From: a bacterium
GTDB lineage: Bacteria; Spirochaetota; Leptospiria; Leptospirales; Leptonemataceae
Assembly: GCA_024742665.1 (NCBI GenBank)
Contig: JANSYA010000010.1
Coordinates: forward strand, 1 to 64,000
Direction of reading: 5' to 3'
DNA: 64,000 nucleotides
Position 1 is the first letter of the stretch. Every line of letters starts with the position of its first letter. The translations under genes were made by a program, and so were the position numbers. A model generated the notes under the pieces. That model saw nothing but the letters and a program-made list of their open reading frames with translations, made no database searches and was not told the DNA's origin. Below, in pieces: positions 39,197 to 47,589 of this stretch.

Positions 39197-40594
39197 ATGT
39201 CAATAAATTCATCCCGCTTGCCCCTGCGTGCGAAGTTGGGCTACGGCGCCGCCGAACTGGGCATCACGGCCGTCGAAATTCTCTTACAGGTTTATCTACT
39301 CAAATTCTACAACGTAGTCGTCGGTCTGGACGAAATCTACACCGGCCTGGCCCTGGCCATCGCCATCGTGTGGGACGCGGTGAGCGATCCATTAATGGGC
39401 GCTCTATCCGATCGCACTCGCAGTCGCTTCGGCCGCCGCCGGGTTTATTTGATTCCGGGAGCCTTCGCCCTGGCCTTCGCCTTCTTCTTGATTTATAATC
39501 CCCCGGCTGTCGACAGCCAGCTGTACAAATTCCTGTATCTGCTCTTCACCTATTTGATGGTCAACACCGCGATGACCGTGCTCGGTGTGCCGCATATGGC
39601 CCTGGGCGGCGATATGACTTACGATCGGGATGAGCGCACCGAGGTCTATGGAGCGCGACTGCTGTTCGGCACTTTCGGTCTCTTGCTGGGAACGGTGCTG
39701 CCGATCATCATTCTTTCAGGGCTGGGCGAAGAGAATCCGCAGAACGTGGAGCGCTCGCGGAACCTGGCGAGTCTGTATCTCGCGATTCCAATTGTCGCGA
39801 CGGCGCTGCTTTCGTTCTGGAGCACTGCCGGCTATGAACGCCAACGCGATTATTCCGACGACGAAAAACTCGACCCGGCCAGTTTCTTTCGTTCCCTGGG
39901 CTCGGTGATCGTGAACCCGTATTTTTTTCCCCTGTTCATCGCCTTTCTGATCGCGAGCGTGGGCCGGGCCCTGAACGCCGCGATCGCGCTCTATTATTAC
40001 GAGTACCGGCTGGATCTGCCGGAAAGCGAAGTGGGGCTCAAAGTCCTGCTGCCGTTCTTCGGATTTATCATTCTGTCGATTCCCCTGTGGGTTTGGATCT
40101 CCAAATTCTACGGCAAAAAGTGGCCGGCCTTCGTGGGCGTATTCGGTCTGGGCCTGATGACCTGCGTGACCTATCCGTTTTTTCCGGCGGGAGATACGAC
40201 CGGCCCCCTGATCGCGGCTTTCATCGGCGGCATTCTGGGCGGGGCGTTGATTTTGCTCGATTCCCTGGTCGCGGATATGGTGGACTACGATGAGCTGAAA
40301 ACCGGCGAGAATCGGGAGGGGCTCTACTTCGGCGCCTGGCGCATGGGGACCAAGCTTGCCCGGGCCGTCGGCATTCTGGTCACGGCAATGGCTCTCGGCG
40401 TGATCGATTTCGATCAGGATTCGATCCAGCAGTCCGCGGAGGCGATCTTCGGCCTGGGAGTCCTGTTTGGCCCGATTGTCGGCGGATTTTTCATCGTCGG
40501 GGCTCTGGTCTTTACGCTCATGCCGCTCACAGACGCCCGTCACAAGCGGATCCAGAGCCTTTTACAGCGTAAAAGGGACGCAAAGCAGGGCTGA
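39197..40594 (+). CDS. GPH-family MFS transporter
   Basis: 465 residues with 12 transmembrane helices. The N-terminal LGYGAAELGITAVEILLQVY and YTGLALAIAIVWDAVSDPLM, then GALSDRTRSRFGRRRVYLI, are diagnostic of the glycoside-pentoside-hexuronide cation symporters. The lysolipid transporter and MFSD2-like proteins belong to the same superfamily branch. No sugar-catabolic gene is near; lipid-modifying genes surround it, so a lipid or fatty-acyl substrate is worth considering. This is inferred from context. The stop is 173 bp before the cobalamin-binding regulator. Confidence 0.85.
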   Translation: MSINSSRLPLRAKLGYGAAELGITAVEILLQVYLLKFYNVVVGLDEIYTGLALAIAIVWDAVSDPLMGALSDRTRSRFGRRRVYLIPGAFALAFAFFLIYNPPAVDSQLYKFLYLLFTYLMVNTAMTVLGVPHMALGGDMTYDRDERTEVYGARLLFGTFGLLLGTVLPIIILSGLGEENPQNVERSRNLASLYLAIPIVATALLSFWSTAGYERQRDYSDDEKLDPASFFRSLGSVIVNPYFFPLFIAFLIASVGRALNAAIALYYYEYRLDLPESEVGLKVLLPFFGFIILSIPLWVWISKFYGKKWPAFVGVFGLGLMTCVTYPFFPAGDTTGPLIAAFIGGILGGALILLDSLVADMVDYDELKTGENREGLYFGAWRMGTKLARAVGILVTAMALGVIDFDQDSIQQSAEAIFGLGVLFGPIVGGFFIVGALVFTLMPLTDARHKRIQSLLQRKRDAKQG

Positions 40595-40767
40595 GCGCAG
40601 AATTCCCTCCCGGGCGACGTGCCAGGTATAAATACAGATGTGTTCTAATTTTTAGTCTCAGGTCTTATTAAAACCATTGGACGAAACCTCTGTCGATGCT
40701 TTGTGTGATAAGTATGGACAGGGGTGAGACGCTTCGCTGAGCGGATCCGGATCACCGGGAGACCAAT
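40595..40767 (+). promoter_or_regulatory. Upstream region of the cobalamin-binding regulator with two dyads
   Basis: Dyad one is GTATAAATAC (40626-40635, arms GTAT/ATAC). Dyad two pairs CCTCTGTC (40687-40694) with GACAGGGG (40717-40724), seven of eight complementary. CarH/LitR regulators often bind their own promoter, so these are candidate operators. GGGAG lies before the ATG at 40768. Confidence 0.4.
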
Positions 40768-41616
40768 ATGAAATTTTTGATCAAAGACCTCAGCCGGATG
40801 ACCAGCTTTTCGCCGGCTCGCATTCGAAAGTGGCAGGAACGCTATCGAATTTTCGAGCCGACCCAGGGAAGCAACGGCTACTGGTACTATACCAACGAGG
40901 ACTACCTGGTCCTGCGCAGCATCCAGCAGCGGCTGGCCATGGGACAAAAACTCAATATGGTCATGGGGCTCGGCCGCGAATTCCTGCTGGCGAATCTCAT
41001 CAACGATGAATTCACTCAGACGGAATGGAAGCTCATTCAGCTGATCAAAGATTCAAACTATGAGATGCTCGAAAATCATCTCTACGTTGAAAAGAAAGGC
41101 AAGACCTACGGCTCCTGGGTGCGCGGTACGCTGCAGCCCTTACTGCAGATGGTCGGCCGCGCCTGGGAAACCGGCTTTATCAGCATCGCCGAAGAGCACG
41201 CTTTAAGTCGCTGGTTCCACGGTTTCGTGCTCCAGAGTGTAAAGGCCTATCCGGCGCCGAGCGCTATTGACTGGCTCGTGGTTACCTATCCCGGCGACCC
41301 GCACGAACTGGGCGCGCTCATGCACTACGCGATTCTGCGCAGCCGCGGTAAAAAAGTTCGCTTCGCCGGCGATTTGCCCCGCGAAGAATTAATTCGCGAA
41401 CTGCGCAGCGGTAACTACAAGCGCGCTTCGATTTCGGTGATCATGCCGCAGTCGCGCGAAAAGCTGGAAGGATTGCGTGCGGATTTACTCGCCACGACGC
41501 CGGAGCTGCAGGTGTACTTCGGCGGCAATGCGATCGGTGCATCGGACAAACGCGAACTGAAGGTCGCCAATAATTCATTGGATGACAAAGAGAATTCAAA
41601 CTCCGTCGCGAATTGA
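40768..41616 (+). CDS. MerR-family regulator with cobalamin-binding domain (CarH/LitR-like)
   Basis: 282 residues. The MerR helix-turn-helix is at residues 1-65 (FSPARIRKWQERYRIFEP, then YYTNEDYLVLRSI). The helical cobalamin-capping domain contains W133-x9-E143-H144 in AWETGFISIAEEH, and the Rossmann B12-binding domain starts with GDPHELG (Asp177, His179, Gly182), the DxHxxG motif with the lower axial His. CarH/LitR are adenosylcobalamin photoreceptors that repress in the dark. Here the residue after the Trp is Glu134; in Thermus CarH it is the light-adduct His132, so photochemistry may differ. It heads the lipid gene cluster. Confidence 0.88.
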   Translation: MKFLIKDLSRMTSFSPARIRKWQERYRIFEPTQGSNGYWYYTNEDYLVLRSIQQRLAMGQKLNMVMGLGREFLLANLINDEFTQTEWKLIQLIKDSNYEMLENHLYVEKKGKTYGSWVRGTLQPLLQMVGRAWETGFISIAEEHALSRWFHGFVLQSVKAYPAPSAIDWLVVTYPGDPHELGALMHYAILRSRGKKVRFAGDLPREELIRELRSGNYKRASISVIMPQSREKLEGLRADLLATTPELQVYFGGNAIGASDKRELKVANNSLDDKENSNSVAN

Positions 41617-41771
41617 AAGAACTTTTGTTTTCCGTAACAAAAAAGTGCGTCCGTTGGTAAAACACATTCATTACCCTGAAAGCGTTGGAGCTTCGCCGAT
41701 AACGATTAAACGACGTCGTCGGTGAAGCGAATCTAACTCGCAAATTTATTGAATCAGGACTATTGATAGAC
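41617..41771 (+). promoter_or_regulatory. Gap after the regulator: AT-rich hairpin and second dyad
   Basis: ACTTTTGTT (41631-41639) and AACAAAA...AGT (to 41656) form an AT-rich hairpin that may attenuate transcription from the regulator. CTTCGCCGA (41691-41699) pairs with TCGGTGAAG (41719-41727) with one wobble, a possible operator for the following lipid genes. Confidence 0.4.
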
Positions 41772-43043
41772 ATGAAAAAACTGGCAATCGTTGGAAGCGG
41801 AATTTCGGCCCTGGGCGCGGCTTATTATCTGCGCGATCAGTACGAAATTACGATCTTCGAAGCCGGCTCTTATGTCGGCGGTCATACGAACACCGTGACC
41901 GTCGATGACGGCGGCTCGCCTTTGCCGGTGGATACCGGCTTTATCGTCTACAACGAAACCACCTATCCGAATCTTACGCGCCTCTTCGCCGAGCTCGACG
42001 TAACCACGCACAAAAGCGATATGTCTTTCGGCATGCACAATCTGAGCACCGGTCTGCAGTACAGCGGCCAGGATTATAGCACGCTCTTCGCGCAGCGAAA
42101 AAATATTTTCAGCCCTCGTCACTGGCGTTTCTTGATGCAGGCCAGTCGTTTCAACGCGACGGCGCCGGGGCATCTGGAATCGGGAGCGGCCGACGTCCCC
42201 CTCGGCCAGTATCTCGAAGAGCAGGGTTACGACGAATATTTTATCTACAATTTTATCGTGCCGATGGGCTCGGCGGTCTGGTCCACGCCCATCGATAAGA
42301 TGCTGGACTTTACGGCCGCGGCCTTGATCCGCTTCTTTCGCAATCATGGCTTTTTGGGCATGCATACGCAGCTGCAGTGGCGGACCGTTACCGGCGGTTC
42401 GCGCAGCTATGTGCAGAAAATTCTGAGCGCGACTGATATTGAAGTCCGTCTGAACGAAGCGGTGCGCAATGTCCGCCGCGAATCCGAAGGCGTCGCGGTA
42501 GCGACCAGCCGGGACAGCTACCGCTTCGATACCGTGCTGATCGCGACTCACGCCGACCAGGCGCTCCGGATGCTCGATCAGCCGACTGCCCTGGAACACG
42601 AGCTTTTGCCGGCCTTTCGCTACGAAAAGAACCGGGCGGTATTGCATACGGATGCCTCGACCATGCCGCCGCTCAAGCGGGTCTGGTCCTCCTGGAATTA
42701 TAAATCCCGCGTGAATTCCGGATCGGGGAGCGTCGATTCCTCGACCGTTTACTGGATGAACCGCCTGCAGAATCTGCCGACCGAGAACGACTATTTCGTC
42801 TCGATCAACGATTTCGAGAATATCGCGCCCGAGGCGACGATCCGCGCGATTGACTACGAGCATCCGCTGTTCGATTCCCGGGCCATCGCACTGCAACCGC
42901 GTCTGGACGAGTTGAATCAGGACGGCCCGATCTATTTCGCCGGCAGCTATTTTCGCTATGGATTCCACGAAGACGGATTGATGTCCGGTCTGCGCGTGGT
43001 GGAGAAATTGAGTCGTGAGAGCTTTCAACTCCTCTCTGTATGA
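41772..43043 (+). CDS. FAD-dependent oxidoreductase (amine-oxidase fold) of the DUF1365/CFA cluster
   Basis: 423 residues. LAIVGSGISALGAAYYLRD is the FAD motif, then FEAGSYVGGHTNTV, VDTGFIVYNETTYPNLTRLF, and the C-terminal FAGSYFRYGFHEDGLMSGLR. Homologues annotated as NAD(P)/FAD oxidoreductases occur beside DUF1365 and CFA-synthase-like genes in many Proteobacteria, in singlet-oxygen or light regulons. From memory, one such protein in Rhodobacter desaturates methylated fatty acids on the way to furan fatty acids. Here it is first of a three-gene run, overlapping DUF1365 by 29 bases. Substrate not proven. Confidence 0.88.
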   Translation: MKKLAIVGSGISALGAAYYLRDQYEITIFEAGSYVGGHTNTVTVDDGGSPLPVDTGFIVYNETTYPNLTRLFAELDVTTHKSDMSFGMHNLSTGLQYSGQDYSTLFAQRKNIFSPRHWRFLMQASRFNATAPGHLESGAADVPLGQYLEEQGYDEYFIYNFIVPMGSAVWSTPIDKMLDFTAAALIRFFRNHGFLGMHTQLQWRTVTGGSRSYVQKILSATDIEVRLNEAVRNVRRESEGVAVATSRDSYRFDTVLIATHADQALRMLDQPTALEHELLPAFRYEKNRAVLHTDASTMPPLKRVWSSWNYKSRVNSGSGSVDSSTVYWMNRLQNLPTENDYFVSINDFENIAPEATIRAIDYEHPLFDSRAIALQPRLDELNQDGPIYFAGSYFRYGFHEDGLMSGLRVVEKLSRESFQLLSV

Positions 43044-43899
43044 GTGCCGGGTCTTTCACCGGCGCTATGTTCGCGCCGCGACCCGCTTTCGTTATAATCT
43101 GTTCATGATCCTTTTGGATCTGGACGAGTTGCCCGAACTCGATCGCCGACTGAGCTGGTTCGGCTGGAATCGCTGGCGGCCGCTGTCTTTTTACGATCGC
43201 GATCACTTTCGCTGGCTGTCGGCCGACGAAGCAGGACGTTCGGCGAAAGCCTCGGCTTCTCTCCCGGAATCAGCGGGGGATATGCGCGGCGAAAACGATA
43301 TTGCCGGCGCCAGCCCGACCCGCGATCGCGTGCGCAAATATTTGCGGGAGCACGGCGAAGAGTACGAGCCCGGTCGCATCTTGCTGCTCACAAATCTGCG
43401 CGTGCTGGGCTACGTATTCAACCCGGTCAGCTTCTTTTATTGCTACGACCGCGAAGGTCGTTTGCGCAATGTGCTCTCGGAAGTGAATAACACTTATCTG
43501 GAACAGAAACCATTTCTGATTTCCGTCGACAGCGAGCGCGACTGGACCGAAGAGCGCACTCTCAAGAATTTTTACGTGTCTCCGTTTATCGCGCACAATA
43601 CGGATTTCTATTTTCGCCTGCGCGAACCCGGCGATCTATTGAGCGTGCGCATCGATTCTCTGCGCGGTCCCCATCGAATCTTAAAGGCGGTGCTGCACGG
43701 CCAGCGTCGCGCTCTGACAAACGGCGCATTGTTTCGAATGTTCTTTAGTTATCCGCTTGTGAGCGTGAAAATCATCGTCGCCATTCACTGGCAGGCGCTT
43801 AAGCTATTCTTGAATAAAATTTATGTGCACGATAAAGACGAAACGGATAAAAAAATTCAGCGTTTGAAAAAAGAACGCGAAGCCACTTACGCTCGATAG
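43015..43899 (+). CDS. DUF1365 family protein
   Basis: 294 residues, starting with GTG inside the end of the oxidoreductase gene, with GGAG upstream. The family N-terminus is plain: SLYECRVFHRRYVRAATRFR, then YNLFMILLDLDELPEL, followed by DHFRWLS, RVLGYVFNPVSFFYCYDR and FYVSPFIAHNTDFYFRLREP. The final part is helical and basic, with a possible membrane-associating segment. DUF1365 proteins have no proven reaction but nearly always travel with the FAD oxidoreductase and a CFA-like methyltransferase, as here. Confidence 0.9.
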   Translation: MRAFNSSLYECRVFHRRYVRAATRFRYNLFMILLDLDELPELDRRLSWFGWNRWRPLSFYDRDHFRWLSADEAGRSAKASASLPESAGDMRGENDIAGASPTRDRVRKYLREHGEEYEPGRILLLTNLRVLGYVFNPVSFFYCYDREGRLRNVLSEVNNTYLEQKPFLISVDSERDWTEERTLKNFYVSPFIAHNTDFYFRLREPGDLLSVRIDSLRGPHRILKAVLHGQRRALTNGALFRMFFSYPLVSVKIIVAIHWQALKLFLNKIYVHDKDETDKKIQRLKKEREATYAR

Positions 43900-43949
43900 T
43901 ATCTTTATTTCAGTCATTGTTTTTATAATCAGGAAGGAGTTTGATATTC

Positions 43950-45332
43950 ATGAATCCCGCAGTCGATACCGATGCCACCAATCTCGCGCACCCGAATACG
44001 GCGACGAATGACGGCGATCGCAGCGTAGCGCCCTTAGGTGCTTCGCGCGGGCCGGAGGCGAATGGCGAAGGTAAGCTCGGCTTCATTAATCGCATCTGTC
44101 GCCGGGCTTTCTTTGGCGCCCTGGCGAAGAACGAAGTAGGGGCTCTGCAGGTCTTTCTACCCGACGGCGCCGTACATCGTCTGGGAGACACTGGCGCCAC
44201 CGCCGAAAGCGCCGTATTGCGCGTCAAAGACTGGGATTTCTTTCGCCGCGCTGTTTTATACGGCGACATCGGATTCGGGGAATCCTATATGGCCGACGAG
44301 TGGGATTCGCCTGATATTCGCGCAGTGTTGCAGTGGTTCATGCAAAACGCGCGCAGCACGCCCACTTTCTCGGGCGCGGCAGCCAAACGTCTATTATTCG
44401 CTCCGCTGGAAATACTGGATCGAGTGGGTTATCTCCTGCGACCGAATACGAAGAAGATGTCGCGCAAGAATATTTCCGAACATTACGACCTTTCCAATGA
44501 CTTCTTTCGTCTATGGCTCGACGAGACGATGGCTTATTCGAGTGGGATTTTCGCGCGCCCCGATTCTACGCTGCACGAAGCGCAGCTGGAAAAATTCGAG
44601 CGCATGGCTGATAAACTACAGCTCGGCCCGGAAGACCGCGTGCTGGAAATCGGCTGCGGCTGGGGCGGTTTCGCGGTATTCGCGGCGAAAACCTACGGCT
44701 GTCGTGTGACCGGCATTACGATTTCGCAAGAGCAGTTCGACGTGGCGGTCGCCCGCGCCAAAGAGGCCGGAGTAGATCATCTCGTGGAAATCGTTTTTCG
44801 CGACTATCGCGACGTGGAAGGCTCGTTCGATAAAATCGTCTCGATCGAAATGGTCGAGGCTCTGGGATATAAATATTTCGACACCTTCTTTACGCGTTGT
44901 AATGAATTGCTCAAGCCGGACGGCATCATGGTGATTCAGTGCATTACTTTTCCCGATCCGTACTATGGAACCTACTTAAAGACGACGGACTTCACCAAAA
45001 AACACATTTTCCCGGGGTCGCTGCTGCTTTCGCTGCGCGAAATTCTGCAGTCGCTGCATCGCACGGGCAATCTCGTAATCTACCAGAGCGAAAGCATCGG
45101 TCAGCACTACGCCCTGACGCTGCGCGAGTGGCGCCTGAACTTCGAACGCAGCCTGGATCAGGTCCGGGAATTGGGATTCGACGAAGTCTTTATTCGCAAG
45201 TGGCGCTACTATTTGCTCTTTTGCGAAACCGGCTTCGCGAATAACTATATTAACGACCTGCAGATTCAGTTCGCCCGACCGCAGTCCGCGGCTTTGAAGA
45301 ACTATCTGCCGGGTTTGAAACAATCGGCTTAA
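43950..45332 (+). CDS. Cyclopropane-fatty-acid-synthase-like methyltransferase (second copy)
   Basis: 460 residues. An N-terminal lipid-binding domain (GFGESYMADEWDSPDIRAVL) is followed by SEHYDLSNDFFRLWLDETMA then YSSGIF, VLEIGCGWGGFAVFAAKTYG (SAM site), VSIEMVEALGYKYFDTFF and KHIFPGSLLLSLREI. Compared with E. coli CFA synthase, the YSCAYW Cys is Ser (YSSGIF) and the Glu is followed by Ala rather than His, features fitting a methyltransferase that makes branched methyl chains instead of cyclopropanes. AGGAAGGAG gives a strong ribosome-binding site for the ATG at 43950. A TATAAT lies at 43924-43929. It follows DUF1365 by 50 bp. Confidence 0.9.
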   Translation: MNPAVDTDATNLAHPNTATNDGDRSVAPLGASRGPEANGEGKLGFINRICRRAFFGALAKNEVGALQVFLPDGAVHRLGDTGATAESAVLRVKDWDFFRRAVLYGDIGFGESYMADEWDSPDIRAVLQWFMQNARSTPTFSGAAAKRLLFAPLEILDRVGYLLRPNTKKMSRKNISEHYDLSNDFFRLWLDETMAYSSGIFARPDSTLHEAQLEKFERMADKLQLGPEDRVLEIGCGWGGFAVFAAKTYGCRVTGITISQEQFDVAVARAKEAGVDHLVEIVFRDYRDVEGSFDKIVSIEMVEALGYKYFDTFFTRCNELLKPDGIMVIQCITFPDPYYGTYLKTTDFTKKHIFPGSLLLSLREILQSLHRTGNLVIYQSESIGQHYALTLREWRLNFERSLDQVRELGFDEVFIRKWRYYLLFCETGFANNYINDLQIQFARPQSAALKNYLPGLKQSA

Positions 45333-45361
45333 TATTTATTCTTGAATTAATTCCAGAATTA

Positions 45362-45375
45362 GCGCCGAAAGGCGC
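45362..45375 (+). promoter_or_regulatory. GNRA-loop hairpin before the exported protein gene
   Basis: GCGCC-GAAA-GGCGC is a perfect five-pair stem with a GAAA tetraloop, ending immediately before the GGGAG ribosome-binding site of the gene at 45388. The position could tune translation or stabilise the mRNA 5' end. Confidence 0.45.
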
Positions 45376-45387
45376 GGGAGAGACAGC

Positions 45388-46209
45388 ATGAAAACTAACA
45401 GATCTAAAACGACCATTGTCGCGCTAATCAGCGCTGCGGCTCTGGCTTATACCGCTCCGGCATTCCTGAGCGGCGGCGAGGATCGGACGAGTGGCACGAA
45501 CCTGTTTTCATCCGCCGCACTGCACGCGGAAACGTCGAAGAAGGCGGACGTGCATTATTTTCGCGGAAACGCGGTCGACCTGAATACCGGCAAGTTTCTG
45601 TACTCAGAGAATCACGCGGAATTCCGTTCGAATGGCAAGCATACGCACTCGATCGTTACCTATCGCGATGCGAACGGCAAAACCTTCGCCCGCAAGCGGA
45701 TTAGCTTTACCAAGAATACGACGCAGCCTGACTTTCGCATGGAAGACTTTCGCGACGGATATGTGGAAGGCGCCACGCTGCTCGGCAACAGTCGCTTTCA
45801 ATTCTTCAAGCGCAGCGATGAAAGCGCGGAGCTGCAAAAAGAAATCGTAAAGATGGCGTCGCCTGGCGTGATCGACGGCGGTTTCGATTATTTCGTCCGG
45901 GAAAATTTCCCGGCGCTGGCGGCCGGCCAGGCGAAGAGCGTCAACTTCGGCGTTTCCGCTCGCTTCACGTACTTTACTTTTGTGATTTCAAAAGTCAGCG
46001 ATCTCAAGCGCCAGGGGCGTGACGCGGTCCGCTTTAAGCTGGCTCCGAAAAATTTTGTTCTGCGCCAGTTGATCGATCCGCTGTACATTACGTACGATCG
46101 GGAGACCCGACGTTTGCTTGAATACAGCGGCTATACGAATATCGACGACGGCACCGACAGCGGCCGGAACTTCGAAGCCCGGATCGTTTTTAACTATCCG
46201 AAGAAATAG
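45388..46209 (+). CDS. Exported protein of unknown function, last gene of the lipid cluster
   Basis: 273 residues with an N-terminal export signal (TTIVALISAAALAYTAPAF), then a beta-rich domain: DVHYFRGNAVDLNTGKFLYS, ENHAEFRSNGKHTHSIVTYR, DANGKTFARKRISF, GFDYFVRENFPALAAG, FVISKVSDLKRQGRDAV and LIDPLYITYDRETRRLLEYS. I cannot name the family; it might bind a lipid or small molecule in the periplasm. It follows the methyltransferase by 55 bp. A truncated paralogue exists at 49957-50224. GGGAGAG precedes the ATG. Confidence 0.75.
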   Translation: MKTNRSKTTIVALISAAALAYTAPAFLSGGEDRTSGTNLFSSAALHAETSKKADVHYFRGNAVDLNTGKFLYSENHAEFRSNGKHTHSIVTYRDANGKTFARKRISFTKNTTQPDFRMEDFRDGYVEGATLLGNSRFQFFKRSDESAELQKEIVKMASPGVIDGGFDYFVRENFPALAAGQAKSVNFGVSARFTYFTFVISKVSDLKRQGRDAVRFKLAPKNFVLRQLIDPLYITYDRETRRLLEYSGYTNIDDGTDSGRNFEARIVFNYPKK

Positions 46210-46237
46210 AAGGCGAGTTTCTCCGTCGCACTACGGA

Positions 46238-46276
46238 AGCCCGCGATCGTTCCGCTGAACGGTCGCGGGCTTTTTC
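46238..46276 (+). terminator. Intrinsic terminator closing the lipid cluster
   Basis: AGCCCGCGATCGTTC (46238-46252) pairs with GAACGGTCGCGGGCT (46257-46271), with one mismatch, followed by five T's. It ends the transcript after the exported protein. Confidence 0.85.
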
Positions 46277-46320
46277 AGGTCTTGAACTTCAGCCAAATCC
46301 ATTTGTGGATCTTCATTTGG

Positions 46321-46350
46321 TCCTGTCCTGTCCTGTCCTGTCCTGTCCTG
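46321..46350. repeat. (TCCTG)6 microsatellite
   Basis: Six perfect copies of TCCTG at 46321-46350, followed by TCCCGGACGGACAGG, which can fold back on the last repeat (CCTGTCC/GGACAGG). It lies 68 bp before the PilZ start codon, in the promoter or leader. Slippage would change promoter spacing. Confidence 0.95.
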
Positions 46351-46417
46351 TCCCGGACGGACAGGGCTCTTTCTGCTTGCAGGGCGCGCGGTCCGGTTTG
46401 ATTTTAGCCCGTCTGCG

Positions 46418-46732
46418 ATGTCCTGGAAAAACGAAAGCTATCGCCGGGTGGACCCCCGGGCCGCGGTCGACTGGCCCGTCGAGCTGTCCTTCTGCGGGAA
46501 AGAGTATGCGGCGACCCTCACGGAAATCAGTTCCACCGGAGGGCGGCTGCGAACGGAGGCTCCGCTGTACCTGGGCGCGCTCTTCGATTTGAGCCTGAGC
46601 CGCTCCGGTCTCGCGCGATTCTGGGGCGCCTGCCAGACGATGCAGTCGCATCAGGACGTCGGCTTTCGAATCTATCTCTCGGATCTGGAAAGCATGGAAA
46701 ATCTCCGGGAGGCGGTCGAGAGACTGAAATAA
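46418..46732 (+). CDS. PilZ-domain protein
   Basis: 104 residues, a single PilZ beta-barrel. RVDPRAAVDWPVELSF carries the RxxxR c-di-GMP motif. EISSTGGRL corresponds to the second motif (D/N)xSxxG but has Glu in the first position, so c-di-GMP affinity may be altered. The last helix is DLESMENLREAVERLK. The stop codon overlaps the patatin-like gene start by one base (TAATG), so the two are coupled: perhaps the PilZ protein controls the phospholipase. The microsatellite upstream makes it a candidate for phase variation. Confidence 0.8.
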   Translation: MSWKNESYRRVDPRAAVDWPVELSFCGKEYAATLTEISSTGGRLRTEAPLYLGALFDLSLSRSGLARFWGACQTMQSHQDVGFRIYLSDLESMENLREAVERLK

Positions 46733-47586
46733 TGCGAAACGTTTTAACTTTGAACGCGGGCGCCTTAAAGACCGTTTCGCAGGTCGCGGTGCTGGAGGAA
46801 CTGGAACGCCAGGTCGGCAAAGCGACCTGGGAAATTTTCGATGTGATCTCCGGGACCTCCGCCGGCGGCATTAACGCGGCCATGCTCGCCAGCGGGTATC
46901 GGGCTTCCGAGCTTGCGGATCTGTATATGGATCCGGCGAACCGAATTTTCAGATGGCGCTGGCGGATCTGGCGATCGCTCTTCAAGCGAAAACCCTTCGT
47001 GCGAACCATCGAAAAGTACCTTCCACGACGGCGGACACTGGACGATACGAAGGTTCCGGTGATTCTTTTCGCGCAGAATATCGGCGACGGAATCAACTAC
47101 GCCTTCAGCAGTATGGACGCCCGACCGATTTCCATCGCCCGGGCGATACTGCGAACGACTTCCGTGCCGCCCTTCCTGGAACCGGAGGAGGGCGTCTGGC
47201 TGGATCCGGGAATGGGTTCGTTGTTCAATCCGACCGAAGCGACGCTGCGTTTTTTGAAGGGCCGCCGGGTCGATCTCCAGAGCCTGCGCGTGGTCAATCT
47301 TGAATCTCCTCTGGATCCGCATCGCAGCAGCGGGGACCGACTCCAACGCGGCGGTCTGATGGTGCGGGTCAATCACGCCGTGGAAACCGTCTTCGCCGAT
47401 CTCTCGCGTCGCGCTCACGCCGGTATTCACTATTATTTTCCGGGCGTCGATTATCTGAGCTGTTCTTTTAGCAACAATCGCTACTTCGATCCTTTTAAAT
47501 TCAAAGACCTGGCAGGCCTGTACGAGGAAGCGCGGCAGGCGGCGCCCGATCAGGTCTCGAATATTCGTCGCTTTCTGGAAGTCTGA
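46732..47586 (+). CDS. Patatin-like phospholipase with atypical motifs
   Basis: 284 residues of the patatin fold, an acyl hydrolase. The nucleophile elbow is standard, GTSAGGINAAML with Ser43. The oxyanion-hole Gly-rich loop, normally DGGGxRG, is LNAGALKT here, and the catalytic Asp motif DGG is replaced by DPG in VWLDPGMGSLFNP. Residues CSFSNNRYFDPFKF near the end have no assigned function. It is coupled to PilZ and followed after three bases by a phosphoesterase. The degenerate motifs leave doubt about activity; the Ser and Asp themselves are present. Confidence 0.82.
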   Translation: MRNVLTLNAGALKTVSQVAVLEELERQVGKATWEIFDVISGTSAGGINAAMLASGYRASELADLYMDPANRIFRWRWRIWRSLFKRKPFVRTIEKYLPRRRTLDDTKVPVILFAQNIGDGINYAFSSMDARPISIARAILRTTSVPPFLEPEEGVWLDPGMGSLFNPTEATLRFLKGRRVDLQSLRVVNLESPLDPHRSSGDRLQRGGLMVRVNHAVETVFADLSRRAHAGIHYYFPGVDYLSCSFSNNRYFDPFKFKDLAGLYEEARQAAPDQVSNIRRFLEV

Positions 47587-47589
47587 CTC

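Noticed and set aside
46305-46592. Plus-strand frame through the TCCTG repeat
   Set aside because: Low-complexity translation, no ribosome-binding site, and it overlaps the better-supported PilZ gene in another frame.
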